Source: Cordyceps javanica
Taxonomy: Eukaryota; Ascomycota; Sordariomycetes; Hypocreales; Cordycipitaceae
Direction of reading: 5' to 3'
NCBI GenBank assembly: GCA_036850795.1
Contig: JAAECO010000004.1
Span: 6,572,001 to 6,636,000 of the forward strand
Length of the DNA stretch: 64,000 nucleotides
The position numbers and the translations under genes are program-made. Positions 12,821-24,919 of the stretch are shown here, in pieces. The notes below the pieces were generated by a model. It was not told where the DNA came from and searched no databases. It was given only the letters and a program-made list of their open reading frames with translations. Position 1 is the stretch's first letter. Every line of letters starts with the position of its first letter.

Positions 12821-13762
12821 GTGCCACTCCAACACTCAATTGCTACGCAGCAAGGTGGGCCTGTCAGCACGGCGGATACTGGTAGTCGCATTCCATTGTC
12901 AGTATTTACAGCGAATGGCGCTCAGCCTTGGAAAAAAAAAGAAAATCTAAAACATTTTGACCTGGCATCAAGTACGATGCGGCAGGTGGACATGGCACAC
13001 AGTAGTGCAACAGATGCTGGCCGATGGGGGCTGAATGCCAATCACGGGCACATCTTTGGCAGGACTCTGTCAAGTTGAGTTATTCGGGGGGAGGGCACCT
13101 GGATAAATAGGAGGGGAATTTTTTTGGGAAAAGGGTTAATGGATGTGCATCTCTGGCTGATTCTACCAGTAGTGGCTGAACGCCGAATTTTGTTTTGGCC
13201 GTTTTACGAGGCAAATGCACCGACAGTGGAATTACCGTCATCGACCGGGGTGGCAGTGAATGTGGGTTTCAAAGCTATAACAGGCTGGACGCCACTGTTG
13301 TTGGCAGCTCAGCGTAAGTGCAGAGCAGTGTTGAAGGCACGTACCGATAGAGGGGACGTATTTGAACTCTCGGGACAGCAAGACTGGACGCCACTGTCAT
13401 GGGTTGCAGCGCAGAGCCCTGAAGGGTACGTGACGCTATTGACGCGGACTACGGAGCCCCAATGTGAAGTGTAAAAGATATCTTGAGACGTACGCCCGTT
13501 CTCGCACGCGGCAAGTGGTGGTCACGAGAATGTGGTGTAGCTGTTGCTTGCGACTGGAGAAGTGCAGAGAGACTCGAGAGATACTCCCGGTCTTACACCA
13601 ATTCTCTCGAGTCATGGCCAAGCAACTGTAATCTTCGTTCTGACACAGCAGAAGCTGATATATACTCAAGAGATGACAGAAGTCGGACATCCGTATGCTT
13701 CACTATTGCGTCATGGGCATGAAAAGCTTACGCACAAGAATTTTGCGTTCTCTAAGCATTAA
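12821..13762 (+). pseudogene. Decayed ankyrin-repeat gene
   Basis: One reading frame shows successive ankyrin-type units about 33 residues apart: 'GWTPLLLAA' (from 13283), 'DWTPLSWVAA', 'RPFSHAASGGHENVV' (about 13493-13537) and 'GLTPILSSHGQATV' (about 13592 onwards), with linkers such as 'LLLATGEVQ'. The frame is cut by TAA at 13472, TGA at 13484 and TAG at 13538, while repeat similarity continues in the same frame on both sides. Each stop could arise from a CAA, CGA or CAG codon by a C-to-T change. A weaker unit ('SRIPLSVFTANG') occurs upstream in the same frame near 12884, with another stop at 13076. The style resembles the ankyrin tails of fungal NLR-like proteins, but no NACHT part is seen. 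It is most likely a dead fragment. Confidence 0.7.
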
Positions 13763-15646
13763 TTCCTCAGGACACAGACAGACCAAAACGCACCTCAACA
13801 GTAGATACGCCACCAAGGGTTATCTAGGTCCATGGCCGTTATCAACAAAGCCAAAATCGACCCTTTTGCGAATCATGCACGGCACGCCCGTCAATGTCTG
13901 CCGACCATGTGTGAGGCGGAATCATCTGATATTTTCAGGTGGAGGAGAGCGTGAACGGTGCGGCAAACGGTTCGGAAAGGCAGAAACACACCAAACTGGA
14001 ATAAAATTTGCAGAATATGGCGCTGCTCGCATTACACTGCTCTCCATGAAGACGAGGTCATCAGCGACCTCGTCCAGCCCGACCAGACACTTGACGTGCG
14101 TGTTGTCGAGCCAAGAAGAAAGAAGGAAGAAATAAATAAATAAATAAATAAATAAAGAAAATGCAACGATTTTCTCACTCTTGGAAATACCGCTGACTAG
14201 AGGCATTTCAACGTAGCTCAAGGGCAGCGGCATTGATGCGGGTGCCGTGCAGGTAGGATGCTGTCTGACTAGATGAGGCCGACGACGGCTGAGAGGGGAG
14301 TAAGGGGGTCATTGGTGCTGTCAGTAGAATACTTTATATTAACGCAAATAGCAAGAACAGAAACTTGACTCCCACCCAACCCCCCATCTCCTCATTCGAG
14401 CTCGCTCGACTGCTTGCCGTGCCCGGCCGCCCGAATCGACAGACTGGTACAGAGGAGCCACAGGTGCGTATGGGCAATGCAGCGATGCCGTGCTGGTGAT
14501 GGCATCGCGGCAACGACAAGGTCCGAGATTTGTTTGACAGAAACGGATCATTGCCCTTGTTAGTGCACATCCGAAAAAATTGGTCTTGAGCAAGCAACAT
14601 AAGAAAAAAGAGAGAGCAAATTGACGACACCCCCACCCAAGGGGCCGTGGCATGTACTCTTGATTCATCATGATGGCCAGTTCTACTCCGTTTCTTTTGG
14701 GGCGGAAAACACGTACCCGATTGAGGTCCAGCGTTCAGCGTCTTCGTCTCGCGCCTCGGGTCGGCGGTTGGTGCATGAGGCTTTCGTGTTGCGCATTGGC
14801 CGGCGTCGGCGTCGAGACGGGCGAAGCGTCTCGGTCGTCTGCGCGACGGCGGGCCCCCCCGGACGGCGGCGGGTGGCGCTCATCATGCCCAGAGGGCCGG
14901 CGCGAGAATGAGGCTTGCGGCGCCGTGACGGGAAAAGTAGAGAGCGGTCGACTTGGCGGTGCCTTGTGGTGCGTCGAGGTCAGACAATGGACCGAGAGAG
15001 GAGAGAATCCGTGGTCCGTCTATTTTGCTGGGCGAGGGGGCGAGGAGGCGAGGGGGAAAGGGGGGATGATGAATGAAGACTTGTCAACTCGGCACCGTTG
15101 ATAGATGCCTTTTTTTTTCCTTTCAGATGAGGTTCCGTGGCGTGAAGCAGGTGTTTGGTAAATGAAGCTACATCTGTACAACGTAGGCCGATGAGAGCAT
15201 GTACTTGGGGGCAAATGTTGATGATGGGAAATGGGTGGAGAATAAGATGTTTATGCATCTTCGTTTGAGTTTAACGTGTTGTATGATTCATCTGTCTAAA
15301 AGTCTAGCCTGTAACGGACCTCTTTCGAGTGATATTCTCACAGCAGTTTGACGGATACAGAGAACAAAAGTGGTCACTTGGGACCCCAAGAGTGTGAGCG
15401 TGCACACTCCCACAACGCAAAGAAAGAAAAAACAAGTTGCAAAAGGAAAACTGTTCCTTTGACTCATGATATCCTCGAATTCGTACAAGAAGAGCAAAAT
15501 GTGACGTATCCACCATCACACAAAGAACAACGCCGGTTTGGGAAAGAAAGCATGGACCTGGAATGAAAAAGAAGAAGGCAAGAAGAAAGAGGGGAAGAAG
15601 GCGTTTCTTCTTCTTCCCCCTTTCTTCTTTTTCTCGTCGTCTTCAA
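13763..15646. other. Intergenic with AAAT microsatellite
   Basis: About 1.9 kb without a supported gene. A short (AAAT)n tract lies at about 14131-14156. Open frames between 14600 and 15100 are rich in Arg/Gly with no recognisable domain and are probably chance. Confidence 0.5.
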
Positions 15647-15982
15647 CTAGTCCTTGGGCTTGGGCCCGAAGCGTTCGATGCCGGCCTTGATGGACGAGTC
15701 GACGCCCTTGGCCATCCTCTCGAGGGGCAGGCGCTCGGGGATGCGCTGGACGGCGCGGGAGACGGGGGGCTCGATGCGCTGGACGCCGCGCTCGACGGGG
15801 GGCGCAAAGTAGGTGATGTTCTTCTCCCAGCGCGGCGCCCACTTGGTGGTCTGCTTGGCGAGGCGCTCGTCGGCGCCGGGCATGATCATGTAGAGCGGGG
15901 CGAGGACGCCGACGCCGGCGGCACCCATGATCCAGACCTCGGAGCGCTTGGCCTTGGGGAGACGGGGGATACGTGGGCGCAT
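15647..15982 (-). CDS. Small membrane protein, 111 residues, unknown function
   Basis: Single-exon frame, start ATG at 15982 in the context ACCATG. A basic N-terminus (MRPRIPRLPKAKR) is followed by one hydrophobic segment at about residues 17-35 (WIMGAAGVGVLAPLYMIM). A polar tail follows with a repeated pattern of 'PPVERGVQRIEPPVSRAVQRI'-like helices, amphipathic in look. Basic N-terminus plus single membrane span suggests a mitochondrial or ER membrane protein; I do not recognise a named family. A (TG)n tract sits right next to the start codon. The frame could be read further upstream through the repeat (to a non-ATG codon), but the ATG is the natural start. Real-gene status is supported by balanced composition, not by known homology. 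Confidence 0.62.
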   Translation of the reverse strand: MRPRIPRLPKAKRSEVWIMGAAGVGVLAPLYMIMPGADERLAKQTTKWAPRWEKNITYFAPPVERGVQRIEPPVSRAVQRIPERLPLERMAKGVDSSIKAGIERFGPKPKD

Positions 15983-15988
15983 GGTTGC

Positions 15989-16022
<34 letters not shown>
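15989..16022. repeat. (TG)n dinucleotide repeat next to a start codon
   Basis: About 16 TG units on the + strand, read as (CA)n in the 5' leader of the small membrane protein gene, ending within ten bases of its ATG. A second, imperfect TG tract lies at about 16131-16163. Confidence 0.9.
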
Positions 16023-16023
<1 letters not shown>

Positions 16024-16554
16024 CTGTGATGAGGATGAAATGGTTAGCGGTGATGGGTGGTGAGAGAGAAAACGATGAGTGTGGTGAGGGTGGCGATGAG
16101 TGGCGGAGGACCGAGGTGAGCACTCACAGTTGTGTGTATGCGTATGAGTGTGTGTGTGTGTGGACGTACAAGAATGGACTGACGAGATGGATTGTCAGGA
16201 TGAGACTGCACTGTATTTGATGATGGAGATGAAATATAGACTTGATCAACAATGATGGATGAAGACAGAGAGAGTGTCACAGACGAGTTGCGTCACGGGG
16301 GAGGCGGGCTGGCCGGTATCCTTATATACACTGGGAGGCACAGACAGGCAGACAAGCAAGTAGCTCCAAGTTAGCTCAAGGAAAGAGTACAAAAAGGTAC
16401 ATTGGACTCGTCGCAGGAATCATGGCCTGACAATGGTTGCCCGCGCCGTCGCCGCCCTCCAACGCCCGCCACAGCGTAACAAGGGGGGGAATGGCAGGCA
16501 GGGTTCCGGTGGCATGCAACACATGTTGCGTGTGCCGGAGCGGGGTAAGAGGCA

Positions 16555-16586
16555 GATGCAGCGATGCAGCGATGCAGCGATGCAGC
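16555..16586. repeat. 8-bp tandem repeat GATGCAGC x4
   Basis: Four exact consecutive copies are visible directly in the sequence, in non-coding DNA. Confidence 0.95.
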
Positions 16587-19433
16587 GACTTTTCACTTGT
16601 TGGACTTGAGGGCTTGAAAGCCAAACAAAAGGCCTGGAATGAGGAGGCCTGAATAGCACGGCTTCGCTTGCTCAATGTTTTGTCAACATCGTGGTCGTCG
16701 AGAGTAGTTTCCATGGGGGGAGAGGGCGATGCATGGAACGGAGGCTTGGTGATTTCTGCAAGGACGAGGGCGCGTAAGTACCGATGCAGTCGTGGCCTGA
16801 CGCAAGCGGTCGTTGTTGTTATTGTCGCTGCAGCAGCTCTTGACCTCGTTTGGGTTCGTCACCACCACTACCACCACCACCACCACCGCCAGCACGCTGC
16901 ACTACTCGGTACACCATAGGCACAAGTTGGTTAGCACACCACCATCTTGCTAGTTGAATACGGCAGATGAGGCGCAGACACACACACACACTCGCGGCGC
17001 AACTCACACACCCACCTGGACAGAGGCGACGAACCAAAGTCGGCACGACCGCCCGTGAGCCGTCCACTAGCACATGTTGGTTGGGAATGCCCTCATGGAC
17101 GCATCCTCGTCCAATTTTCGCCATCCTTGTCCGCGTTTTGCCCACCTCGTCGTCGTTGTTCTCGTTGTTGCCCATCCCTCCCGGCGTTTCCCCCCCTTTC
17201 CCCCCCTACAAGGCAAGCAGTCACGCAGCGGCGGCCCCGCCCCCAGACTGAGAGAGAGACCGGGACCCCCAGAGGGCCCCAGTACTTTACAGATTTACCC
17301 AGCCGCTGTCAGAAGGACCCAGTAGCCAGCTCCAGTGGGTTTCTCTTTGGCGCTGTAGCGCTCAAATCAGCGAACCCTGACTGGCCTAGAGTTTCGTTGC
17401 AGTGCTGTTAGCGGGGGGGGGGGGGGGATGGGAGGAGGAAGAAAAGTGGCCTGCCCCATAAAAAAGGAACCGCCCATCCACTTCCCCAGACGGTACATCG
17501 CTGACTAACTGATTTGACCCCGCTTTTCTCGCCAGTGGAGATTCCAGAGAGGAGAGAGAGAGAGAGAGAGGCTATTTTTCGTCTGGTCTTGGAGGGTTAG
17601 GTTTGGTAGGGTCGTAGAAAAGGGGAATTTGGGCAATGATGCCTTTCGCATCAAAACAACTTTCGTCGCAATAAAAAACAAATTGCATGCATTGAATATG
17701 AGGCTCAACTGATGGCGGCGCCCGTTGCTCTCCCGATTGGCAAGCTGGTGGCTGTCGTCGGCAGCAGGAGAGTGGTGGTGCATCAATTAGCTAGGCACTA
17801 CCGAGTACCAGTAGTAAGTAGAGTATTTTAGCTTCCAAATCGCCTTGATTCAAGACCGCCACAGTTACATGTACCTTCATGTACCCTTTTTCGCCCTTAT
17901 AATATATATGCGTGCGTCTCTGCAGGTGGTGGCCTCTGCCTGCGTCACAATCAGGCGGCGGTGCCCCCTCATCTCCTCATCTCCTCCACCTCCACCTCCC
18001 TCCCTCCTTCTTTCGCCCCCTTCCCCTCCTTCTCTTCCCCCTCACCCTCTTCTTCTCCTCTGGCTGAGCTGCTTGTTTGCCTCTCGGGCCCCTCTTTCGC
18101 GCTTTCCCGTGGCCTGTGAAAACTAGTGACTTTTGTACTCCCTGGCATCCTAGTAAGCCACTCAATTGAAGAAGAAAAAAAAAAGAAAAAAAAAGATAGC
18201 TCGAGGCGAAACCATGCACTCAAAATAGTCGTCATCTCCAATTTGATTGACTTGAGGGCTACCCCTCAAGCCCACCCACAGTCTATTGTCCTCAATCAGC
18301 TCCTAGGAGGGATCCTCGAGTGTCCCTCTCAACCCAACTTGCCATGCGGCCATTTCTCGAAACAATCAGGCAATCGCAGCGCTAGACACCATGAATTGCT
18401 GAAACAGCGGCCCGCTCTCCCCCGCTTCCTCTCATACATACTTCTTCTCCTCCTCCCCTGTAACCCTAAAGCTACATAGCTCGCTGTCCATGCATCACCT
18501 CCTGATGCAGCACACAATGCATTTCGCCCCCTTCACAATACCCTAACCCTCGAGCCCGGTGACAGCCTCGCCAAGAGGAATACTGGTAGAAAACAACAAG
18601 CTGGCAAAGACTACCGCCAACTCTTGGGGTTTTCCACTTTCCTTTTTTTTCTTTCTGCTCCGTCGCTCTCGACTACGTGTGTCGACTTGTGCCAATCTAT
18701 ATAGCTAATAGAATGACACCGTGAATGTAAAAGTGCAATGTCCCGCGCGCACAGTCTGTTTTCCAATCTCCGGACCGCTTCACGACAAGAGCTGATATGC
18801 CATCGACCATCCTTGAACATGGGAACTTTCATCACCTTCACGATGGCACTCGGCAAAAGATAGAACCAGTATACACAGAGATAGAGAGAGAGGTACATAA
18901 ACACGTTTCGAAAATTCATCTTTTGCCTTGTTGCCAAACGTACGACAAAACCTAATACAAAGCGAGCCGCAGTCCACATACCCAGATGCATCTCGACCTT
19001 TTCCGCCACAAGATGCTCGAACCCGGTCTGTATTTGAACCTCTCGGTAAACATCTTGCATTTCGGAGGTGACTGGATAAACAATTTACGTCAAGTACACG
19101 AATCAGTAGCAATACAAGCTCGTAGCAGAAATTGCCAATTCTAGCCAGCACATGTCACAGACACATCATCTTCAATCATGGACGAGGAAGAAAAAGTAAT
19201 GAATCAAAAAAATTGCATTTGTCCAAATAGCCAACGGCTGGTCTATACTGTATAGAAGAAGAAGAAGATAATTAAGCAGACGTGTATGGAGAAGACGTTT
19301 GCTTCTCTCCAGAAAAAAAATATACCCTCAAAGAGCTGTCAAAACCGCTTCATAATCCACGCGTCATGATACAAGACTTGCGCATAAAACCCGTCACTTT
19401 TTTGACTAAAAAAGACACGTTTCGAGTCTCCCT

Positions 19434-20240
19434 CTACTGCGCTCCAATGGCGTCCTGGCAGAGAACGTCCTGTCCAGCAACAGGGATAACACAGCACTTG
19501 GCACTCTTGCCAGTAGCAGCGCAGATATCCCTGAAGTCACGGCCAGAAGTCGGCTTGCTCCTAGGGATGGCGCAGTCAAGGCCCAGGAGGCCGAGGACAT
19601 CGGTAGAGCAGCACTGGGGGCTGCTGTAGAGGCCTGCAGGGCAGTGGAACTCACCACCAGAAGGAGGGTTGGAAGGAGGGTTGGAAGGAGGATTGGAAGG
19701 AGGGTTGGAAGGAGGGTTGGGGTTGCCAACGCCAGGAGGGTTGCCGCCGCCAGGAATGGCATCCTGGCAGAGAACATCCTGTCCAGCAACAGGAAGAACA
19801 CAGCACTTGGCACCCTTGCCAACAGCAGCGCACATCTTTCTGAAGTCGTCACCAGAAGTCGGCTGGCGGCTAGGGTTGGCGCAATCAATGTCCAGGAGGC
19901 CGAGGACATCGGTAGAGCAACACTGAAGGTTGCTGTATAGGCCGGCAGGGCAGTGGAACTCGCCGCCAGGGCTAGGGTAGCCGGTGCTGGTAGCAGGAGG
20001 AGCAGGGTTGGTGTTGGTGCTCGTGCTGGGGGCACGGGTGGTGGTGACGAGGCCGGTCGTCTGAGTGCCGGGACCAGCGCTGGTGCTGGTCCCGATAGGG
20101 TTGCTGCCGGGGCCGGAGCTGGTGGTGCCGCCACCGGGCTGAGGCTTGGGGACGCAGGCACCACCACCGTTGTTGGGGTTGGTGGGCACGGCCAGCGCGG
20201 TGCTGGCAAAAACGGCTGCGGCGACAGTGAGGAACTTCAT
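19434..20240 (-). CDS. Secreted bi-hydrophobin (two class II hydrophobin domains)
   Basis: A 268-residue intronless gene. Residues 1-17 form a signal peptide (MKFLTVAAAVFASTALA). Then come a Gly/Pro/Ser/Thr-rich spacer (about 20-93), hydrophobin domain 1 (Cys97-Cys158), a Pro/Asn spacer with repeated PSNP units (about 164-194) and hydrophobin domain 2 (Cys200-Cys261). Both domains have exactly the class II spacing C-9-CC-11-C-16-C-8-CC-10-C. The two domains differ at about 14 of 71 positions, so they come from an internal duplication. Class II hydrophobins assemble into amphipathic films on hyphae and spores; multi-domain versions are known from some Clavicipitaceae. The spacer's Thr/Ser content suggests O-glycosylation. 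An extra cysteine (Cys29) lies in the first spacer. Typical class II genes have introns; this copy has none. Confidence 0.95.
   Translation of the reverse strand: MKFLTVAAAVFASTALAVPTNPNNGGGACVPKPQPGGGTTSSGPGSNPIGTSTSAGPGTQTTGLVTTTRAPSTSTNTNPAPPATSTGYPSPGGEFHCPAGLYSNLQCCSTDVLGLLDIDCANPSRQPTSGDDFRKMCAAVGKGAKCCVLPVAGQDVLCQDAIPGGGNPPGVGNPNPPSNPPSNPPSNPPSNPPSGGEFHCPAGLYSSPQCCSTDVLGLLGLDCAIPRSKPTSGRDFRDICAATGKSAKCCVIPVAGQDVLCQDAIGAQ
19668..19718. repeat. 12-bp tandem repeat coding the PSNP spacer
   Basis: Near-exact copies of GGAAGGAGGGTT/ATT units on the + strand encode the Pro-Ser-Asn-Pro linker between the two hydrophobin domains. This is a likely site of copy-number change. Confidence 0.85.
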
Positions 20241-20406
20241 CTTGTTTATCCCAATCGTGTTGCAAAAAAAAGAAGGAATGTGCGAGTGTAAAGAGTGACT
20301 GGCGCGGTAAAGGCCTGAAGCAAAAGCTGCGGAAAGGACTTGACTGGGTGGGATGAGTTGTCGAGGCTGTGAGGAAAGGAAAGCAGCAGACCTGAGGGGC
20401 GTGCAT

Positions 20407-20413
20407 CTTTATA
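20407..20413 (-). promoter_or_regulatory. Possible TATA box of the hydrophobin gene
   Basis: Minus-strand TATAAAG about 170 bp upstream of the hydrophobin ATG, a plausible core-promoter position for a strongly expressed gene. Identified by motif only. Confidence 0.4.
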
Positions 20414-22406
20414 CCTGGTGAGCAGCCTCATCTTTGTGGCTCGTCCTCCAGGGATGGACGAAATTGGTCATCTTCGGCAGCTGGCCGCCTGCTGCTTGTA
20501 GACGCATGGTGAGCAGCGCAGACTATCTCCAGGACCCAGGGCGACAGGACACTCACGTCAACCTTGCATATCGAGACCCGCCCTCGGCTAATGAGTGAAC
20601 TGGGTAGCCAAATACGGCCATTAGTCTGGGCAGGGTAGGACGTATTGGTGATATGTCTGAGCGGCGGTCTCGAAGTCGGGACTCAATAGTAGGATATTTC
20701 CGACAGTTCGTCTGAGACCTGAAAGGGATGCCACCGCCGCAGAGAGCCTTGTGCTCGCTCAGTAAGTAGTGTGGTGGTGGACTGGCCGGCCCCTTGCGAA
20801 AAAGAAAGAAAAGAGAGACAGTAGGCGACACTAGCCCGATAGCTTCCAGCTACGTGCGGGGCGCCACTCGATGCTCCAGCCAGTCGTGTTCTTTTCATGT
20901 GGGCGCTCCTTTTGTGCTTGCGCATCGTCCGGTGTGGCTAATAAAGGGTTGATTGATGTCTTGGGTTGACCTTTTTGTTGCCCTTGACTTTGGCTGCAGT
21001 ACGTGGCCGCAAGAGGGAACCGACAGGCACGAGGCGCCGTCGCAGCTCGGAAGCTGAGGACGAGACCTATCAGTAAACGCAACACCGGGCGAGCAGAGCC
21101 TTGTTCGACGTCAGCAGCTGAATAATTGGATGAGACAGTCGATTCAAAAGAGACGTACAATTTTCATCAAGGTACGGAGTAATCAGCATCACAATGGATG
21201 CTGCAATCCGAGCTGAGTCATGACAGAAGGGGAGGCGTCGTATGGAAGCCGGACCACAGCCGGTCCGCGTATCCAGCTGGTTTTTTCCCAGAAGTGACAA
21301 GGAAAAACGGCACTGGCCTCATGCTGTTTGGTCAGAATGTGCCCGCGCATTCGAGGTTGTCCGGGCCCTGAAAGAAGGGCGCAGCGAGGGAAGGCCAAAG
21401 GCGATGTAAAGGAGACGAGGGAGCTGGGAAGGAGGAGAAAGCGGGTGGCGCTAAAAAGCCACTGTGGAGGAGCGGGGCGATGGATTGCTCGCACAGGAAA
21501 AGCAAGATCTCGAGTTGTTATTATTAGTTGCGGCCCGAGGGCTTGTTTTCTAGGGCGGAATTGACTAGCTAGGCAAGTCGGGTACCTGGACAATTCGAAT
21601 CGTTCTATCCATATCCAAGGTGACTACCTTGGGTAAAAGCAGGCCGTAATATGCGTCCTCTCCAGCGCGTCATCTAGTCTGACAAGTCATCCATCACTGG
21701 AGGGCTTTTGAGGAAATTACTACTTACACAATTGCCATTCATTTCCCTTGGAAATTTCCTGCGCTCTGATAACTACCAAGCACCTCGAATTAATTTCCAG
21801 TTCGCTGAAAAAAAAGCACCTGCATTAGCGCTCTCGGCTGTTAAATAGCCTCCTCTCACCTTTGGCCATCTTGACCCCGTTCCATAACCGACGGCCCACT
21901 GCAGCCAGGGCCACCAACTTCTGGGGAGGGGTTCTTGTCTCTCTCTCGTCAGTTCATCTCTGTTCCGAATCAAGCTCGGATCGTCGTTCGCATCCTTTCC
22001 ATCTTTCAGCAACCTCCCACCTGCCGGTGTCCGTCCCCGCCGTGCCGTATCTGCCGGTCCTCGCAGGCATTCACCTCTCCCCTCAGCACAGTGAGTGGCA
22101 CTTGGTTGCCGCAGTCTGCTCGAGTCCCCGAGCGTCTATGCAGATGCCGATTCGAACATCCAGAGGCGGTCGAAATTGGCTCATCAAGACGCATGCATGC
22201 TTGCATGCATGCATGCATCATCACTATCACGCCCGTGTCTTTGTCCAGCTGTGGCCATTGTTCACGCAGCGTCCCGCCGACTCGGGTGTCGGGTCATACC
22301 CAACCACTTCCGAAACAATTCCACGGAGCGAAGAGTTGGTACTGCCGTACTGGTACGCATCGCAAGAGACAGCACAGCGGCGAGCCAGACATGCATCATT
22401 GAAACC

Positions 22407-22562
22407 ATGGCAAAATCGTCATCACACAGGAATTCTTCCAAGTCGTGTCATTTTGCAGTCTCATCGTCCGACACTTCTTCCACGTCTAGCCAGCGTAAAG
22501 AGAAGTCACCGCTCAGTCGTCATGAAAAGCAAGGGGTGCCTCGTCGATTGCAATATTGTTAG
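22407..22562 (+). CDS. Possible 51-residue Ser-rich peptide, weak
   Basis: Short frame starting in a good context (ACCATGG), rich in Ser, Lys and Arg (for example DTSSTSSQRKEKSPLSRHEKQ is basic and Ser-rich). No family is recognised. It may be one exon of a larger gene or chance. Confidence 0.15.
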   Translation: MAKSSSHRNSSKSCHFAVSSSDTSSTSSQRKEKSPLSRHEKQGVPRRLQYC

Positions 22563-24919
22563 CTTAGCCCATTCGTTTTCTATCATTGCAGTGAGTCGAC
22601 AGATAGCACGTTATAGACGGGCAATCCGTCGACGGCTTCACCCTACTTGTACTAATATCGCCGGCCGCGTGTATACCCCCACCACCAACCAAGACATGGC
22701 GACGAAGGACTTGAGACCGTGGTAACCGAGACCTGTCTATCTTTGTATGGTCTCTTTGAACGTCATCTTACCTACTCCGTATATCTGACTGTGTTGGCAT
22801 GCCGTTTCCCTCTGCATTGAGATGCAATAGCCAAAGACCGCATCCTGGTCCGGCCGGCAGTCGAGCCCGTTCCTCATTCTTTGATCAAGGCGGAAACCCC
22901 TCTTGGCGTCTTTCTTTTCTACGGACTACTTTTTAAATTTTTACCTTTCCTCTCACACCTATAAGATGGCAACCAGCTTCCAGCAAGGTGCCGAGGCCGA
23001 GCGCCAACGTCCACCACCCTGACTAGACTGGACAAGCGAGCTAGACAAGGATGTTTTTTTTTTCGTTGCTACCCTGCGCAACGCTTGGGGTGCGCCACTA
23101 CTTTCCTTTCTTCTTTCCGTTGTGTGTCCTAATATGCCATGCTTCCCTCCTTGCATCGTTTGCTACAAATCGCAACAGCGACTGGCTCAGAACTTCTATT
23201 TGTGCCGCCAAGCCCGTAGCACGCCCGTTACTTTAATCAGGCGCATTAGTGGAGTGTTCGCCACGCCCAGTTTCAAGTCAGTCGGCTTTTCTTTTCTGTA
23301 CTTCGTCAAGCACAAATGCCACAACCTCGTTCTAGTAGGAGCAGCCAAGGGGGAGCGGCGCAGCCACGCTCTGCGCTTCTCTGAACGCTCACAAGTGACA
23401 AGACCCAGCGTGGTACCAAAAATATCGAAATACAGTATACGGAGTACTCAACTGAGACCTCGTCTCTATTAGGCCTGACATCTCCCTTCACAAATGATAC
23501 GAGCAAAATAGTATGACCTCTATGCCAAGTGCCCCGCGCCCTCCTGTATGATTGAGCTCAAGGCTCTCGATAGCATCATCTTGCTCCCTCGCAAGTGATT
23601 TAAAAAAAAGATTGTCAGGGCAAGATGACTTTTCCAATTATTTCTGGTGCCTGAGTCTCCTGTGTTTCAGTCAGCCTCTTTAATTTTGCCATGGAAACGT
23701 GGTGGACTATTCGGGCGCTAGGGTCCCTCCCTTGAAATGAGGGGAGAGCTGCTCTCGATAGAACTTTTGTGCTTGCCCACCTAGCTACTGCTGTAAGTAC
23801 ATGTGCCATTCGGTTCTACATGTACTCTAGCGCCGACAGCCCATGTGGTAGACAATTTCAACAATAAGCATAGCGTCCTGGCCGGACAGCAGCGTCCAGA
23901 GTTGATTTTGGCATGGGCTCCGAGCTACCCTACAGTAGAAATATTTTTGTTGGTGTTGATCCCTGCCGCATAGTAGACTCCCTCCTGCTCTTAAATTGTT
24001 ATTTGTGCATACCTAGTAAGATTCACCACCCAAGTGATTGGATGATTCTCAGAGTGTGATGCGCGAGCCTCGAGAGAAGGCTGAGCGTGGACTTCGGGCA
24101 GAGGCAGCACGGCTGGTCGTTGAGCGACTGACACTCCCAATATGATCAAGTCTGCACCAGATAATCGAGTCTAGTCAAGTGGCGCGGTAATGAGTTCAAA
24201 GTACGACAGGCACCTGCTCCTCATACCTGCTGTTAACCACCAAATCTTACATGTGGACCTTGGCATCTATTTCCATGGCGTCATGGTATCCATCTCCCAC
24301 GATCGTGATATGCGTGCCAAGGCTCTCTCACGACAGTCGTACAGTCATGCAATCGAGCATGAAAAAAAACCATTGAAGCTTACTTCGATACGCCTTCAAC
24401 ATCTGTATATCAAATATTTTTTTTTCAACTTTTCTCATCCTCTTCGTCGCACCAACGCTCACTACCGCGCGCCCTGGGGAGGGCAGCCAAATCCAAACTC
24501 GGCCCGTCTCCGTCGCCGGCCGCGTGACCCCCACTTTAAACAGTGACACTCGGCACCGATGCAGACCGAATGAACGCTTCTTCCTCTCCCTCTCTCACTA
24601 CTACAGCTCGTGTCGGGAACCGCTGCCAGACCTCGCCCCGCAAGCAGGCCCAACAATTGCTTGGAGTACCCGTATCATTCTTACTTTGAATCCTCTAGAG
24701 CACGAGTTTTTTTGCACGGAAATGGAACAGCGTTTGCCCACGTCCTCCCCTTGACCTGTTCCCGCATCGCCCGTGTCAGCTCCGCTCTTTGTTAGCCTTT
24801 TGAGGCTTGAAGATCGCCACCGATTCACTACTCGTCCCGTCCGAAAGAACAACACGCACACACACACACACACATACTCTCTCTCCAAGAGTCTTTCTTC
24901 TCCGCTCACATAATCCGCC

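Larger units (their letters stand above)
15983..19433. other. Intergenic, low-complexity tracts
   Basis: About 3.4 kb without a supported gene. It holds the TG tracts, four tandem copies of an 8-bp unit GATGCAGC (16555-16586), a run of 15 G (17413-17427), a GA run (about 17550-17570) and a pyrimidine-rich block (about 17970-18060). Frames in it have no recognisable domain. Confidence 0.5.
20241..24919. other. Long intergenic region
   Basis: About 4.7 kb between the hydrophobin and the transporter genes, on opposite strands and divergent. A 288-codon frame at 21862-22725 has no recognisable domain. ATGC-type repeats occur at about 22190-22220. A CA tract at about 24854-24876 lies in the leader of the transporter gene. 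Confidence 0.5.
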
